Assembly: GCA_963082875.1 (NCBI GenBank)
Contig: OY720100.1
Coordinates: forward strand, 16,020,591-16,084,590
DNA from: Corella eumyota
Taxonomy: Eukaryota > Chordata > Ascidiacea > Phlebobranchia > Corellidae
DNA length: 64,000 nt
Direction: 5' to 3'
Shown here piece after piece: positions 1 to 10,619 of this stretch. The translations under genes and the position numbers were made by a program. A model generated the notes under the pieces. That model did not search any database and was not told the origin of the DNA. It was given only the letters and a program-made list of their open reading frames with translations. Every line of letters begins with the position of its first letter. Position 1 is the stretch's first letter.

Positions 1-59
1 TTCAGTAAAACTATATTATACAACTTTTTTTATTTTTTTCATATATATTTTTACTTTAG

Positions 60-1461
60 ATTACCAAAGATCTTAAGTTACGTTTGTTGATCATCGAAAA
101 TTTTATTCCGATTGAGGAAAAAACGAAATTAGAAAAACGAATTTCTTTAGATTCTGAGTCTGATACATATGAAATATTACCTCTTAGTAATAACTCTAGG
201 TCAGTTAATACTAACTGTAAAATCTTTAAATTAGTGGGCAAGTTACTTAACTATAAACTTAATGAATTTTAATAAATTTACATTAGGTAAATATTACTAA
301 AAAATTTCACTTTATACTAACACCACACTGGCAACATGGTGTAGTGGTCAGAACACTTGACTTTGTTACATAAGATCTTGGGTTTAATCCCTACTGCTTC
401 CATGCTGTAGTGCCCTTGAGTAAGGCCAAATAAACGGTATAAACTCCTGTTAAGCCAATACTTAATACGCAGCTTAATTATCAGGCAATTATAATCTCTA
501 ATATCCCAAACTGCCAAATTCAACTCTGGACTAGGTAGGGGTAGCAAATGTTACTCTATGTTTGGGTTATGAAGTCGAGCTTCCGACCTTAAAATAAATA
601 AATGCAAAAAAAAAATTTAAGTATCAAAAATCGGAAACTTTTTCTGTAGTCTATTAAAAATGCAAACTAAAAAAATAGAAATATTGACACATAAATTGTA
701 TTTTAGTCAAACAATGATGAAACGACCACAAAGTGCTTACCATGGCAACAGACGACCGATCTCACAATATGCCAGAATGGCTGCTGCAGTGGGTTCTAAC
801 CCGAGATATAAGGCAGATAATATTTTGTTAGTGGATCTTGACATGCCAAGCAGAACTACTCATGATTATGTTGGGCCAACTGTAGCTCCTAAAGTAAGTT
901 TGGTCTATTATGTTTTGCTTTTAAATTTGACGACCAAAATCCTTTGGCAAATATTTATTGATTATTTTCCAACCAAATTTTTACTAAGGTTCAAGCTGCT
1001 CTTCATGAAGCGCTTAAAGATGAAGATGACCTTAATGTAGATGCAGGAACACATACCAAGAAGATAAAGGCCAGGTAATATAAACTAACTCTTGCCAATC
1101 CCAAGAATTTTACACTTATTAACACCACTAAAACAAGTGCAAAAAGTGTATATCTTTCCATTCTTGTTAAAGAGTAAAGTAAAAGCTATATAGGGTATTG
1201 GTAAAAAGTAAAATTGGAGCTTAAAAACTGTAATTTATATTGCCACCACACCAACAAAAAAAGCTTATGGATATACATCTAATTTCCTATTTTTACTTAT
1301 AAATATATAGAAGGGGTTGGTAAGGCTAAAATTACATAACATTTTAATGTGATTATAGAGTTAAGTCAGCTCGCAGTAGAAGAGCAGCTAAAAACAATCA
1401 AGTTCCTAACACATCGAATGGAAGTTTATACCCGGCATCAAGAGGCCTTGTACCAAAGTGA
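60..1461 (+). CDS. KIF3B: Kinesin-II motor subunit KIF3B, C-terminal 171 residues (5' part outside window)
   Basis: KIF3B pairs with KIF3A and KAP in heterotrimeric kinesin-II, the plus-end motor that carries intraflagellar transport cargo. The motor domain lies left of the window; only the end of the coiled coil and the tail are here. I read exons 60-199, 707-893, 989-1074 and 1359-1461, which join to 171 codons plus TGA. Segments that match vertebrate KIF3B are [31 protein letters not shown] and the terminus [11 protein letters not shown], essentially the vertebrate ending. The tail is basic and serine/arginine rich, as in the family. The first intron carries a SINE. The gene converges on the dehydrogenase at 2159. 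Identity is firm; the upstream part cannot be judged. Confidence 0.93.
330..619 (+). mobile_element. tRNA-derived SINE, full-length copy, in a KIF3B intron
   Basis: The 5' end looks like a tRNA with an A-box-like stretch (GGTGTAGTGGTCAGAAC) and a B-box-like stretch (GGGTTTAATCCC). The body continues through TGAGTAAGGC, the motif TATCCCAAACTGCC and a 3' end with AAATAAATAAATGC before an A run. The same layout recurs at least six more times in the window, in both orientations, which is what identifies it as a dispersed element. It resembles the short composite elements described from Ciona, but I cannot assign a named family. Confidence 0.8.
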
Positions 1462-2158
1462 TTTTATTTATTTCTATCAACTCACAATCATATACTTAAC
1501 AGAAAAGAGGAAAAAATGTTGGCCAATTTTGTCTTAAAAATTCTGACGATTTTTTCACATTTTTTTTATTCTAATTTAATCTTTCTTACACAAACGGTAT
1601 TGTCAAAATCTTCAAGTAACTTTCTATTGTTGTTTGAGATGTTACTACTCACTAGGATTTGCAACATGAATATTTATGGTATTTGTTTTTTCCTTACTGT
1701 AAATGTATAATCATTCTGCAGTGGCCACAATTGGTATTTAAAAAATTGGTATTTTTTGAGACTTACCAAGCACTATCATGGAATATTGATAAACTTATTA
1801 AAGGCAAAGATACAAAAATCGAATTTTATCAAAGAGTTGGCAAAACCGATGTAGCATCTACTGTAAACCTATTTCATTGACATTTTTTATTATTTTGCTT
1901 AATGTTATTTCGTGTTTGTCTTTTGTTATTACATAATTTATTCCACCAACCTAATCTTCCTTTGTTTTTACTTGTAAGTTCATATATTTTGTACTGTGAA
2001 TTTTATTTCTGTAAACTTTAAAATAACTGTGTTTGATGTGTAGCATAATATTGACGTTACTGCATTGTGGTAAGCATTAAGTATAGTACACAACGCCAAG
2101 CAAATTATTAGTAATTTATTGACACACTGATTTTACAAGCTCCATAGCTGCTTAATAG
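1462..2158. other. Convergent 3' region between KIF3B and the BDH1-like gene
   Basis: This holds the 3' UTRs of two convergent genes. Short open frames at 1516-1880 have no recognisable content and lie in AT-rich DNA. No clear AATAAA for KIF3B is visible here, so its UTR may end at a variant signal or overlap the opposing gene. Confidence 0.5.
2002..2007 (-). terminator. Polyadenylation signal (AATAAA) of the BDH1-like gene
   Basis: TTTATT on the plus strand reads AATAAA on the minus strand, about 150 bases beyond the stop codon at 2159-2161. Its distance suits the last exon proposed here; use is inferred. Confidence 0.45.
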
Positions 2159-4850
2159 TTACTTCTTTGCATGTCTATAGATGTACCAACTGAAAGAAAA
2201 AGAATATTTTATTGAATAATCATTAATTTTATATTTTTAGACTAAAACTTTTGATTTTTTATATATATTTTTATCCTCGATGTGGAAAGGTCGACTTTAC
2301 AACCTTAACATTAAGGTAACATCAGTTACCCTGACCCAGTCTCAAGTTACCTTTGGCAGTTTGGAATATTTTGGATTATTATTGTCCAATAATTATGCTG
2401 CTGATTAAGTGTTGGCTCAGCAGGAGTTTATACTGTTTATAGTGCCTTACTCAAGGGAACTACATCATGATAGCAGTGGGGATCGAACCAAGAACCTCAT
2501 GTAATGAAGCCAAGTGTTCTGACCACTACACCATTCTGCTGTGTTATAGTCATAGCAATTTTATCTATTACTAACTAATAAAAAAGTGTTCAAAACTTAC
2601 TAGTCTGCCAATACAGCTGGAAAATGTGTAAACACAAATGACCGAACTGCCCAATATGCTTCCATTGGTTGGTATCTGATAAGTGGAAACCTTGAGAGAA
2701 GGGCATCTTCGTAAGCATTTAACACTGGACTCAAATCTGACATTCCCTTATCGCAGTATGATGCAATTTCATTAACCTTAAAAAGTATAGAGTGTTTAAA
2801 CTTACTAGGTTTGGTGACCATGCCATAAAATATAAAAAAAATTTTATGTAAACATAAGTATTTATGACTGTTTTAAATTATGCAATTAAATTTTGTCATT
2901 TATTTCTTTATATTAATGTATTATTTTTTGTATTTTTTTAATTACAAAGAACCTTAAAAAAGAACCTTACCCTGAAATCAAACAACTCTTTGCCATAATC
3001 TTCTTTTACTTCATCAGTCATCTCATTCCACATAGAATCCCCCAATCTCTTAACCGACTGCTTTGTAAAAATACTTGTTCCAGCAATATAATTACCGGGC
3101 TCAATAATCGAAACCTTAAAAATGACAAGAATATGGTTGTATTATGTATTGCAAACTGATTTTAAACCATAAAATATACAAACCCGTTGCACTATTATAT
3201 AACTAACTTGGGTTAACTAATGTGTTAATGTTAATTAGCAACAAAAATTGACATTTTAAGTGAACTTTATAATATTATTTAGTTTAGATACTTTTACACC
3301 CCATGCTTTCATTTCATATCGAAGAGAATCGGAAAAACCTTCAACTGCCCATTTGGTGAGTCCATAAACTGATCTAGAGGGCGCTATCATCCGACCGAAT
3401 CCACTTGCCATGTTAACTATTCTACCTTTGGACCTGGATTAAAAAATTGTATGTTTTAACACTTAGTCTTAGGAAAAGTAGGTTTGTTATTGCTCTTGCC
3501 TTCTAATTGAAGGTAAAACTGCTTTGGTGCATGCTATCACACCAAATAGGTTGACTTCAGCAACTTTCTTGAACAAATTCATTGATGACCATTCAACTTC
3601 TCCAAATGCAGATGCCCCAGCATTATTTACAATACCCCAAAGTCCTATAAATATACAAGAACAGACATCAGTAATATTAAGAAATGTCGTACATTAAAAT
3701 GTCAACCAATTTATCTGAGTAATTTGACTTTTATATAAGGTATACCCTGTTTTTTATATTTATTTATCTCAAAAAATAACCTATTTATTATAATGTTAAA
3801 TCACTAATAAATGAATATTTTTAAACAAGAGTAAATATATGTATTAAAACAGATACATTCATATTAGTATTTAAAGGCAAGTGAACTCAAAGCTTTTGTT
3901 TTTAGAAATATAAACTTTTATCGAAACCTTTTTGATCCTTTGGTAAATGAAGTTGAATGTAAGTCACAACATCTTTTATTTCTTGTTCATTTGTGACATC
4001 AAGTTGAACAACATGGAGTCTGTCTGAGTTTATTTTTGACAACTCCTTTGCCCCATTTCCTCCTTTATTCTTTTCCAAGCAACCTTAAAATAAAATTATA
4101 AATATTTAAATACAATAAATTGTACAAGCAATTGTTTCAACATTAAAGTTGGGAATTATAATCTTTAATATCCCAAACTGCCACAGGCAACTCGAGATTG
4201 GGTCAGAGTAACTTATGTAACTCTATATTTAAGTTGCGCATTCAACTTTCCCATATCGAGGATAAAGATATAAACAAAAAAACTGCTATTTGACTACTTA
4301 CCAGCAAATACCACCATTCCTTTGGCATGCAACTGCTTAGCTAAGATGAGACCAAACCCAGTATCACACCCAGTTATTAAAACTGCTTTATTTTTAGGAT
4401 TTAACCTTCCTCTTGGCATGACCATTGGAATGGTCATGGCAAGAAAACAGATCACATAAAATCCAACCAAAGAACACCCACCTATTTTAATACAAAGTAT
4501 CAACAATTATACAATAATAAGACAGTTTTTCATGCAGTTATTATATATTATATCCCAATTTTACTCCATGTTAAGGTCGTGGAGTTAACCCTTTCCACAT
4601 TAAGGATAAATAAATATAAAAAAGATAAAGTGACATATGGGCTATTATTGCCCTCTTTTATCACTAATAATATAAAAAACAACAAAAAATTAAACTTGAT
4701 TAAAGATTATTGAAATAATTGTGATTTTTTTTCACCTTCTATTCCAATCCATTGTTGAAAATGTGAAGCTAAAAATGGAACAGTAATTCCAAAAACTAAA
4801 GTAAACACAAAAGCAGAATAACAACCTCTTGCTAAATCACCAGAAAGCAT
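2159..4850 (-). CDS. Membrane-anchored short-chain dehydrogenase/reductase, BDH1-like
   Basis: This is an NAD(P)-dependent SDR enzyme of 362 residues, most like vertebrate 3-hydroxybutyrate dehydrogenase BDH1 and its HSD17B2/RDH relatives. Exons read on the minus strand are 4850-4736, 4481-4302, 4083-3928, 3644-3500, 3433-3292, 3114-2971, 2776-2601 and 2189-2159. The nucleotide-binding motif is TGCDTGFG (about residue 78), followed by NNAG, the catalytic Ser region NMASGFG and the active-site YGLTK. The C-terminal [12 protein letters not shown] stretch aligns with BDH1 YHPMDYYW-THLP. Two hydrophobic segments (about residues 10-30 and 40-60) precede the SDR fold, so it is probably membrane-bound, unlike matrix BDH1. 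Intron 4 uses a GC donor. A TAG seen if exon 7 is read straight on is split by a GTAAGT donor; the real end is the short last exon. Family is firm; the substrate is not known. Confidence 0.9.
2268..2543 (-). mobile_element. tRNA-derived SINE, minus orientation, in the last BDH1-like intron
   Basis: This is the reverse of the element at 330-619. It begins (plus strand) with TATCCTCGATGTGGAAAGG and ends with CTGACCACTACACCATTCTG, the complement of the A-box region. It lies inside the intron between exons 7 and 8. Confidence 0.8.
4148..4283 (+). mobile_element. 3' fragment of the same SINE family
   Basis: Only the 3' half is present: AATATCCCAAACTGCC, ACTCGAGATTGGGTCAGAG and the ending CATATCGAGGATAAAGATAT. 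The tRNA-like head is missing. It sits in intron 2 of the BDH1-like gene. Confidence 0.7.
4558..4630 (+). mobile_element. Short SINE 3'-end relic
   Basis: A degraded end fragment reads TACTCCATGTTAAGGTCG followed by TTCCACATTAAGGATAAA, matching the last third of the longer copies. It lies in intron 1 of the BDH1-like gene. Short, so less certain. Confidence 0.45.
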
Positions 4851-5725
4851 TTTTAATTTAAACAACTACAATTTCAACACTACCTAAACAAAATCAGTTA
4901 GCTAACATCAATGTAATCGCAATTCTATATTAGGTACTATTTGGCTAATAACTCGTTTTAGATTTTTAGTATTTTAAATTTATAATTTGTTTGTTTAACA
5001 AAATATATTTTTAGTATTTTAGTCTAATAAAAAAGACAAACAACGGCAGACTACACCACATTAGGCTGTAAAAATACAAAGGTCGCCTTTTTGCTGAGTT
5101 TGCAAGTGTCAGTTTAGTGCCTTTTTCGTGGTTACTGTGTAACCATGTGTGGTTTTCCCATGGGTTTTAGAATTTATGATTGGTAAACAACCACAAAAAC
5201 CACCAGAACCACGTGTTTAACACATGATTTGTTGTTTACATTTGCACGCTTTGGCGACATGATGTCATTCTTTGAGATTATTTTTGTAGCTAACTTTATT
5301 TTCTTTTTTAAAAAAAAGTTGTTAAGGCCACAATGCAAAAATAAGCATATAACTATAAAATAATGTATTATAATTTATGTTTTTGTTAAAATAAATAAAT
5401 GGTATACAAATTAGTGTTAAAATTTTAACAAGAACACAAGAACGTAATGTATTTTAATATTATTAGTGTTAAAATTCTAATTTACTTGAGATATTAGCTT
5501 AATTTATTAACTTTAATCGTTGTAATTTTGTCAAATAATTTTTTTAATTTCGCATAGTTTTTCGTGTGTCGATACATTTTTTTCTGACAACACTGCAATT
5601 GTAAATAAAACTTTTCTTTTGTAGGTTAGTAATGTTTATTTTAGTGCGTCATGGATTTAAACTATTATTGTAGTGGGTTAAAATAATTTCCTATATTATT
5701 TAGAAGTTAAAACAGAGTTTAAAAC
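4851..5725. promoter_or_regulatory. Shared head-to-head upstream region of the BDH1-like and CIB1-like genes
   Basis: The two start codons (4850, minus; 5726, plus) face away from each other across 875 bases. At 5120-5215 there are Runt-like TGTGGTTTT and ACCACA strings and an E-box CACGTG in a stretch less AT-rich than its surroundings. No TATA box or further gene is evident. Promoter function is inferred from position. Confidence 0.4.
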
Positions 5726-7917
5726 ATGGGAGGGGCTAGTAGCAGCCAATTTACTACAGAGGAATTACAAGAATACTCGGTAAGTAAATGTAAAGTTTCG
5801 TTTTTGTTAATTTTTACGAAATATAAAATTTACGTTTTTTCATTTTGTTTTTAAAAATAACACCTTTTTTATTTAGGAATTGACGTATTTTACAAAGCAG
5901 GAAATACTATAGTAAGTTACCAAATGTTTTAAATTTTATTAAACAAGCTTAATTTAAACTAGAAGTTTGTAAAAATGTATATATGTGTTTTTTTAAAATT
6001 CAATTTTTTAATTTTAAATTATTTTTAAACTGTGTTTCTTCATTTTATATTAATTTTTATTTTGAGTAATTATAAATGTTGTACATGTATATATATAATT
6101 TGTGTACATGTTTTTATTTTTCAAGTGTATTCAAGAGGTTTAGTGAGTTAGATCCTGATGCAGTTGCTACAAATAAATCTTGTCGAATATCACAAGAAAA
6201 AATATGCCAAATACCAGAGCTCAAAGTCAACCCCTTCAAGTAAGCAGTTGCTTGTTATTTTTTAATATGATTTATTATGGCTTTAGTAAGTTTTTGATTT
6301 TGAAATAGACCAAACTATTATTTTTAAGATAATTATATCTAAATTTTATTTAATAAAAAATGGTAAGTGGTTTAGGGACAGATTTTAAAAATATAATTTT
6401 TCTAGGAGTATATATATGAACTGTTTAAAACTATTGGCTAAGGCGGTAATTGTTTGGAAAATAATTGCCTAAAAACACTAATGTATATCAACCATATTTT
6501 TGGTTTATACTTTAATTGTTTTATTTAATTTTAGAGATCGAATATGTAGAGTATTTTCAACATCGGAAAGTTTTGATGGAAGTTTATCATTTGAAGACTT
6601 TCTTGATATGATGAGTGTATTCAGTGATCAAGCTCCTAAAATGTTAAAAGTGGAATATGCTTTTAAAGTTTTTGGTAAATATCTTAATCCCTTATAAATA
6701 AATTGTATAAATACTGCTATCTGACTGTACCTTAAAAGTTAGCCTATAGTAAAATAATTTTCAAACTTTTTCAAACATAAATTAAAATTTTATTTTTGAT
6801 AGATTTTAATGAAGATGATTTATTGGATGTGGAAGATATTGAATTTATTATTGAAAGATTAACTGGCTGTGGTGGTAGTTTAGAACCATCCGAAATGGAA
6901 CATTTAATAAAAAATGTCGGTTAAAATTCAATTTTGTGATTACAATTTATATATATAACTATACTCTTGACATTTTTCTAATCATTATTTTAGTATATAA
7001 AACAAAAATGTTTTTTACAATGTATTATTTATAGTAACAATTCATTGTTAAATATATAAGTTTTTGTCATACAAAAGTTAAAATTAACTGAATCATTAGT
7101 ATGAGCTATATTTATGTTTAATGATTCATTTGCACTGCCTGAGAAGGAAAGTAATCTTTAAAATACATATCTAACCACTTTGAAATAGAAACTTACCCAA
7201 TAAAGTAATAAAAATTCTATTACCAGCAAATATTTGCTATTGTAAAAGTCTGTTTTTATTAGCTGTAAAATCCTCTATGTAAATATTGCCATACCCATAA
7301 TGTTATTATGTTAGCAATACCAAAATAATATTATGCTTGGTTTTAAAAATATAAGTTTGTTTTATTTATAGATGATGGACGAAGCAGATTTGGATGACGA
7401 TGATCAAATATCTTTTGCTGAGTTCGAGCATGTAATTTCCAAGTCCCCTGACTTTCTACAGTAAGTACATTTATTTCAATAAGCATATTTGATTTTTGGA
7501 GAATAACTGATAGGGTATGCTTTTCAAAAAAACGGCAGCGTGATGTAGTGGTAAGAACGCTTGCTACACCACACATGGGGTAGTGGGTATAATCCCCAGT
7601 GACCTCATGCTATAGTGCTCTTGAGTAAGGCGCTATAAACGGTATCAACTCCTGCTTAGCCAGCACTTATTAGCAGTATAATTATCGGGCAATTATAATC
7701 TATATTATCCCAAACTGCCACACGCAACTTAAGACTGGGTCTGAGTAACTGATGTTACTCTATGTTTAAGTCCCACATTTGACTTTCCAACATCGAGGAT
7801 ATCGATATATACAAAAAAATAACCTGAATATAACTCACAGTAATTATAAAACTTCATATGTACAAAATTTTTTTTAATGTATAAATGTTTTTTAGTTCCT
7901 TTAGAATTCGACTTTAA
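5726..7917 (+). CDS. CIB1: Calcium and integrin-binding protein, CIB1-like EF-hand protein
   Basis: CIB1 is a calcium-binding regulator of the integrin alpha-IIb tail and of several kinases. Seven exons (5726-5779, 5877-5911, 6126-6239, 6535-6674, 6803-6915, 7372-7460, 7896-7917) join to 188 residues; human CIB1 has 191. The start MGGASSSQ gives an N-myristoylation glycine, as in CIB1. [26 protein letters not shown] and [15 protein letters not shown] closely follow the vertebrate protein. The third EF loop (about residues 115-126, [12 protein letters not shown]) ends in Asp, as in CIB1; the fourth ([12 protein letters not shown]) is canonical. The last exon is 22 bases, encodes SFRIRL and matches the family ending SFKIVL. 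The donor of exon 5 (GTCGGT) is weak. CIB1 versus CIB2-4 rests on overall resemblance; I favour CIB1. Confidence 0.92.
7533..7819 (+). mobile_element. tRNA-derived SINE, full-length copy, in the last CIB1 intron
   Basis: The head reads GGCAGCGTGATGTAGTGGTA. The body contains TATCCCAAACTGCC and CTGAGTAACTGATGTTACTC, and the end is CATCGAGGATATCGATATAT before A-rich sequence. It is complete relative to the other copies. Confidence 0.8.
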
Positions 7918-8620
7918 GTTTTTTCTCTTCAAATTCTGACATCAAAATTGTAAACCAACTGTGCCTGACCATACTTATATGCAGTAATCATCTTAAAAAT
8001 TCCATTTTATAATAATATGTTCAGTTTTTAAAGTTCTTTTGTATATATTGCTAGTTTTTGCTTAAATGTTGTGATTTTTTTCTATATATATCTACCTTTA
8101 TTAGTGACACATATAATTTCCAATGCAATACACATACAGTTTAAATATTCACATTTTCACGAAAATAATCAAAACTTAAAATTATTTTTATATATTTTTT
8201 GCATATGAGATTAATATTTTATTATAACATGACATAAATGCAGTAAAACACATTATTTTTTTCTTAATATTTTTTCTATTAATATATGGTATGCAATAGC
8301 AAGACAACTCAAGTATTATAGTTTGTATTATAAAGTATTATAGCACGCTTAAAAAAATTAAAATTTGATTTTATTAGTTATTTGACATGATTGTAATTTG
8401 CAATAATTTTGTATATCTACACTGACACAATATTGTTATTATTCCACTTTTAATATAAACCACGAAATTTAGAATAGACCTTTTTATTATAATATAAATA
8501 ATGAATTTTATAGTAAAATTAGCTTCAGTTTATTGTTTTAACAGTTTTTTTTTAAATGGCTTACGGAAAGAAACTGTAATAGTTGTATTACTTCATACGA
8601 AAAATGTTATGAATATCTGT

Positions 8621-8901
8621 CTTATCTTGATGTGGAAAGGTCGACTTCATGACCTAAACATAGAGTAACATCAGTTACCCCGGCCCAGTCTCTAGTTGCC
8701 GTAGTCAGTTTTTGGATATTATAAAATTATAGATTATAAATGCCTTGATAATAAAGCTGCTGATTAAGTATCGGCTCAGTAAGGGTTTATACCTTCTATA
8801 GCGTTTTTTCCAAGGGCGCTACAGCACGAGAACAGTGAGGATTAAACCCAGGACCCCGTGTAATGAAGCCAAGTGTTCTGACCTCTACACCTCGATGCTG
8901 G
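8621..8901 (-). mobile_element. tRNA-derived SINE, minus orientation, intergenic
   Basis: On the plus strand it runs from TCTTGATGTGGAAAGGTCGA to TCTGACCTCTACACCTCGAT. It shares the CCCAGTCTCTAGTTGCC region and the reverse B-box-like stretch with the other copies. Confidence 0.78.
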
Positions 8902-9133
8902 TCAATTAACTAACAAAATTGTTTTATCACCAGAAGTTTAATTAGCTTACGTGTAATTAAAAGCAAATTTTAAAAAGTTAAACCAAAATTTGCCACCATT
9001 TTGTTATTGTAAATGCTTAGGAAAAAAACGCGCGAAAAAATATTATTCTTACTTATTATGTAAACAAAAATTTGATAATTGTAATGTTATGATGTAATAT
9101 TAACAAGTTGTGTGACAAATAATAAAACGCCCG

Positions 9134-9147
9134 TTTTGGCGGGAAAA
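9134..9147. promoter_or_regulatory. E2F-type site downstream of histone H1
   Basis: TTTTGGCGGGAAAA equals the classical E2F consensus (TTTGGCGGGAAA). It lies just beyond the histone mRNA 3' end. A second, palindromic CGCGCGAAAA-type site lies at 9028-9038. Binding is inferred only. Confidence 0.4.
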
Positions 9148-9150
9148 TGA

Positions 9151-9186
9151 TCTCTTTTTGTAACGAGGGTGGCTCTGAGAAGAGCC
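9151..9186 (-). terminator. Histone mRNA 3' stem-loop with downstream element
   Basis: On the minus strand GGCTCTTCTCAGAGCC (9186-9171) forms a 6-bp stem with a 4-base loop, flanked by ACCC, 32 bases after the H1 stop codon. It is followed by the purine-rich CAAAAAGAGA (9160-9151), which resembles the U7-pairing histone downstream element. Replication-dependent histone mRNAs end between two such signals, without poly(A). Confidence 0.92.
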
Positions 9187-9218
9187 GTTTGTTTTTTTTG
9201 GGTAAAAATTTGCTCGAT

Positions 9219-9752
9219 TTACTTTCGACCTTTCTTTTTCGGTTGTTTTTTCAACGATTTCTTCGCTGACTTGCGAACAACTTTTTTCGGAGATTTCCTA
9301 GCTGTTCGCTTCTTAATTGGACTCCTTCGCTTCTTTTTGGGCGATTTACGGGCCGCTGGTCTCTTCTTTTTAGGCGACCCTCGCTTCTTTTTAGCTGCAG
9401 CACGTTTCTTAGCACTTACACCAGCAGAAACACGAGGTGTTGTGGTCGTTTTCGCGATCTTAAATCGACCGCTGGCGCCTGTACCACTTGCAAGAACTAG
9501 ATCTTTGCTTTCGATCATCGATTTCAAGTTTCTTGAGATGATTTTCGAAGCTTTGTCGCCGACTTCGTAGTTGGTTTTTACGTATTTGGTGATAGCTTGT
9601 CGGCTAGATCCACTCCGTTGCTTTAAGGCTTTCACAGCGAAGTTAATCATCTCGCTGTACTTCGGGTGGCTGGTGGCCTTCGTAGATCGAGTCCTCGATG
9701 TCTTCTTCACCGGAGCGGCGGAAGGTTGCGGAACTGTTGGTTGTTCTTCCAT
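9219..9752 (-). CDS. Linker histone H1 (replication-dependent type)
   Basis: Linker histone that binds the nucleosome dyad and compacts chromatin. It is a 177-residue, intronless frame. The N-terminal 30 residues are Pro/Thr/Ala rich. A winged-helix globular domain spans about residues 29-101, starting SHPKYSEMINFAVKALK and ending GASGRFKI, with the conserved SSRQAI-KYV helix. The rest is a Lys/Arg/Ala tail with several S-P-K-K motifs that contact the DNA minor groove and are cyclin-kinase sites. A histone stem-loop follows the stop. GC content is clearly higher than in the flanks. An octamer ATTTGCAT lies about 120 bases upstream. No core-histone genes are visible beside it, so this is a solitary H1 in the window. 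Confidence 0.96.
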   Translation of the reverse strand: MEEQPTVPQPSAAPVKKTSRTRSTKATSHPKYSEMINFAVKALKQRSGSSRQAITKYVKTNYEVGDKASKIISRNLKSMIESKDLVLASGTGASGRFKIAKTTTTPRVSAGVSAKKRAAAKKKRGSPKKKRPAARKSPKKKRRSPIKKRTARKSPKKVVRKSAKKSLKKQPKKKGRK

Positions 9753-10619
9753 TTTCTTTCTTGTTTTCTTCTTAAAAGGTTGTAGTTGTGATTTTTGTGC
9801 TTCAAGTTATTTTAATTTGTAGTGAAAAGTCGTACGCTCACGAAACGTTTTTGTAGACAATGGAATCACAAAAGATGCAAATTTGAAACTTTAAAATTTT
9901 CTTGTACTTATTTGTTAAACTTAATGGCAAATATTCATACAAACTTAACACTTTTATGAATACTTCTTAAAACAAAATTAAATTTTATTATCTTAATAAT
10001 GTGTAGGTAGTTTTTTTTAGCACAAATTCGATTTAATTTTATGTTAAATTACGGCTTGAAGATAGTGAACTATATTTGCAAAGGCAAATATTGCTTTATT
10101 TTTGTTTGTGTGGTCGTATATTTTATATTTTTTTAATAATAATTTTTCTTTTTTTAGTAATTATCAAATTTATTTTGAATCTGGTTTAATTTGACTTAAA
10201 ATAAAAAACCACGTGTAAAAAAGTAGTCTTAAAAAATTAGTTAAAATATAAAATAACTTTTAATTTTAGATTTAACTTTTTTTTTAAATTGCAAGGATTT
10301 TGGCTTATTTATTTTATGCTTAATGGGTATAACTACAGTACTATATAAAAACACTAAATGACTAACAGAGGATAAAATTTAATTTATGCGTCAATAAATA
10401 TGTTAAGTAAAGCGTAGTATCCACGTGGTCATGTAAACAAACAAAATGCCAAATTATTTATTTACTAACATTTGTTAATTATTAATTAGCTTTGTTGAGG
10501 GCGATTCGCATAACATTTTATAATCAAAACCTAGAAATATCTTTGCTTTTGCTTAAACGGGTATATGTGTGATAAACTTTTAGATTATATATTTGTTGTT
10601 GAAAAAACCAAGCACAAAT
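9753..10619. promoter_or_regulatory. Head-to-head upstream region of histone H1 and GCKR
   Basis: The two genes diverge across 867 bases. On the H1 side, 9875-9882 reads ATGCAAAT, the octamer element (ATTTGCAT on the H1 strand), a known histone-promoter motif. No TATA box is clear. The rest is AT-rich without recognisable content. Confidence 0.45.

Larger units (their letters stand above)
7918..9150. other. Convergent intergenic region between CIB1 and histone H1
   Basis: This is AT-rich DNA with one reverse SINE (8621-8901) and two E2F-like sites near its right end (9028-9038 and 9134-9147). No coding exon is recognisable on either strand. Confidence 0.5.

Noticed and set aside
1516-1880. 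Two overlapping short frames after KIF3B.
   Set aside because: KIF3B ends at 1461 with its known terminal sequence; these lie in AT-rich 3' sequence and show no family resemblance.
7533-7610. Possible functional tRNA gene.
   Set aside because: The A- and B-box-like motifs belong to the SINE head; cloverleaf pairing is poor and the same head recurs in other SINE copies.
9169-9822. Plus-strand frames opposite histone H1 (Phe/Leu/Arg-rich).
   Set aside because: Antisense shadows of the lysine-rich H1 tail and globular domain.
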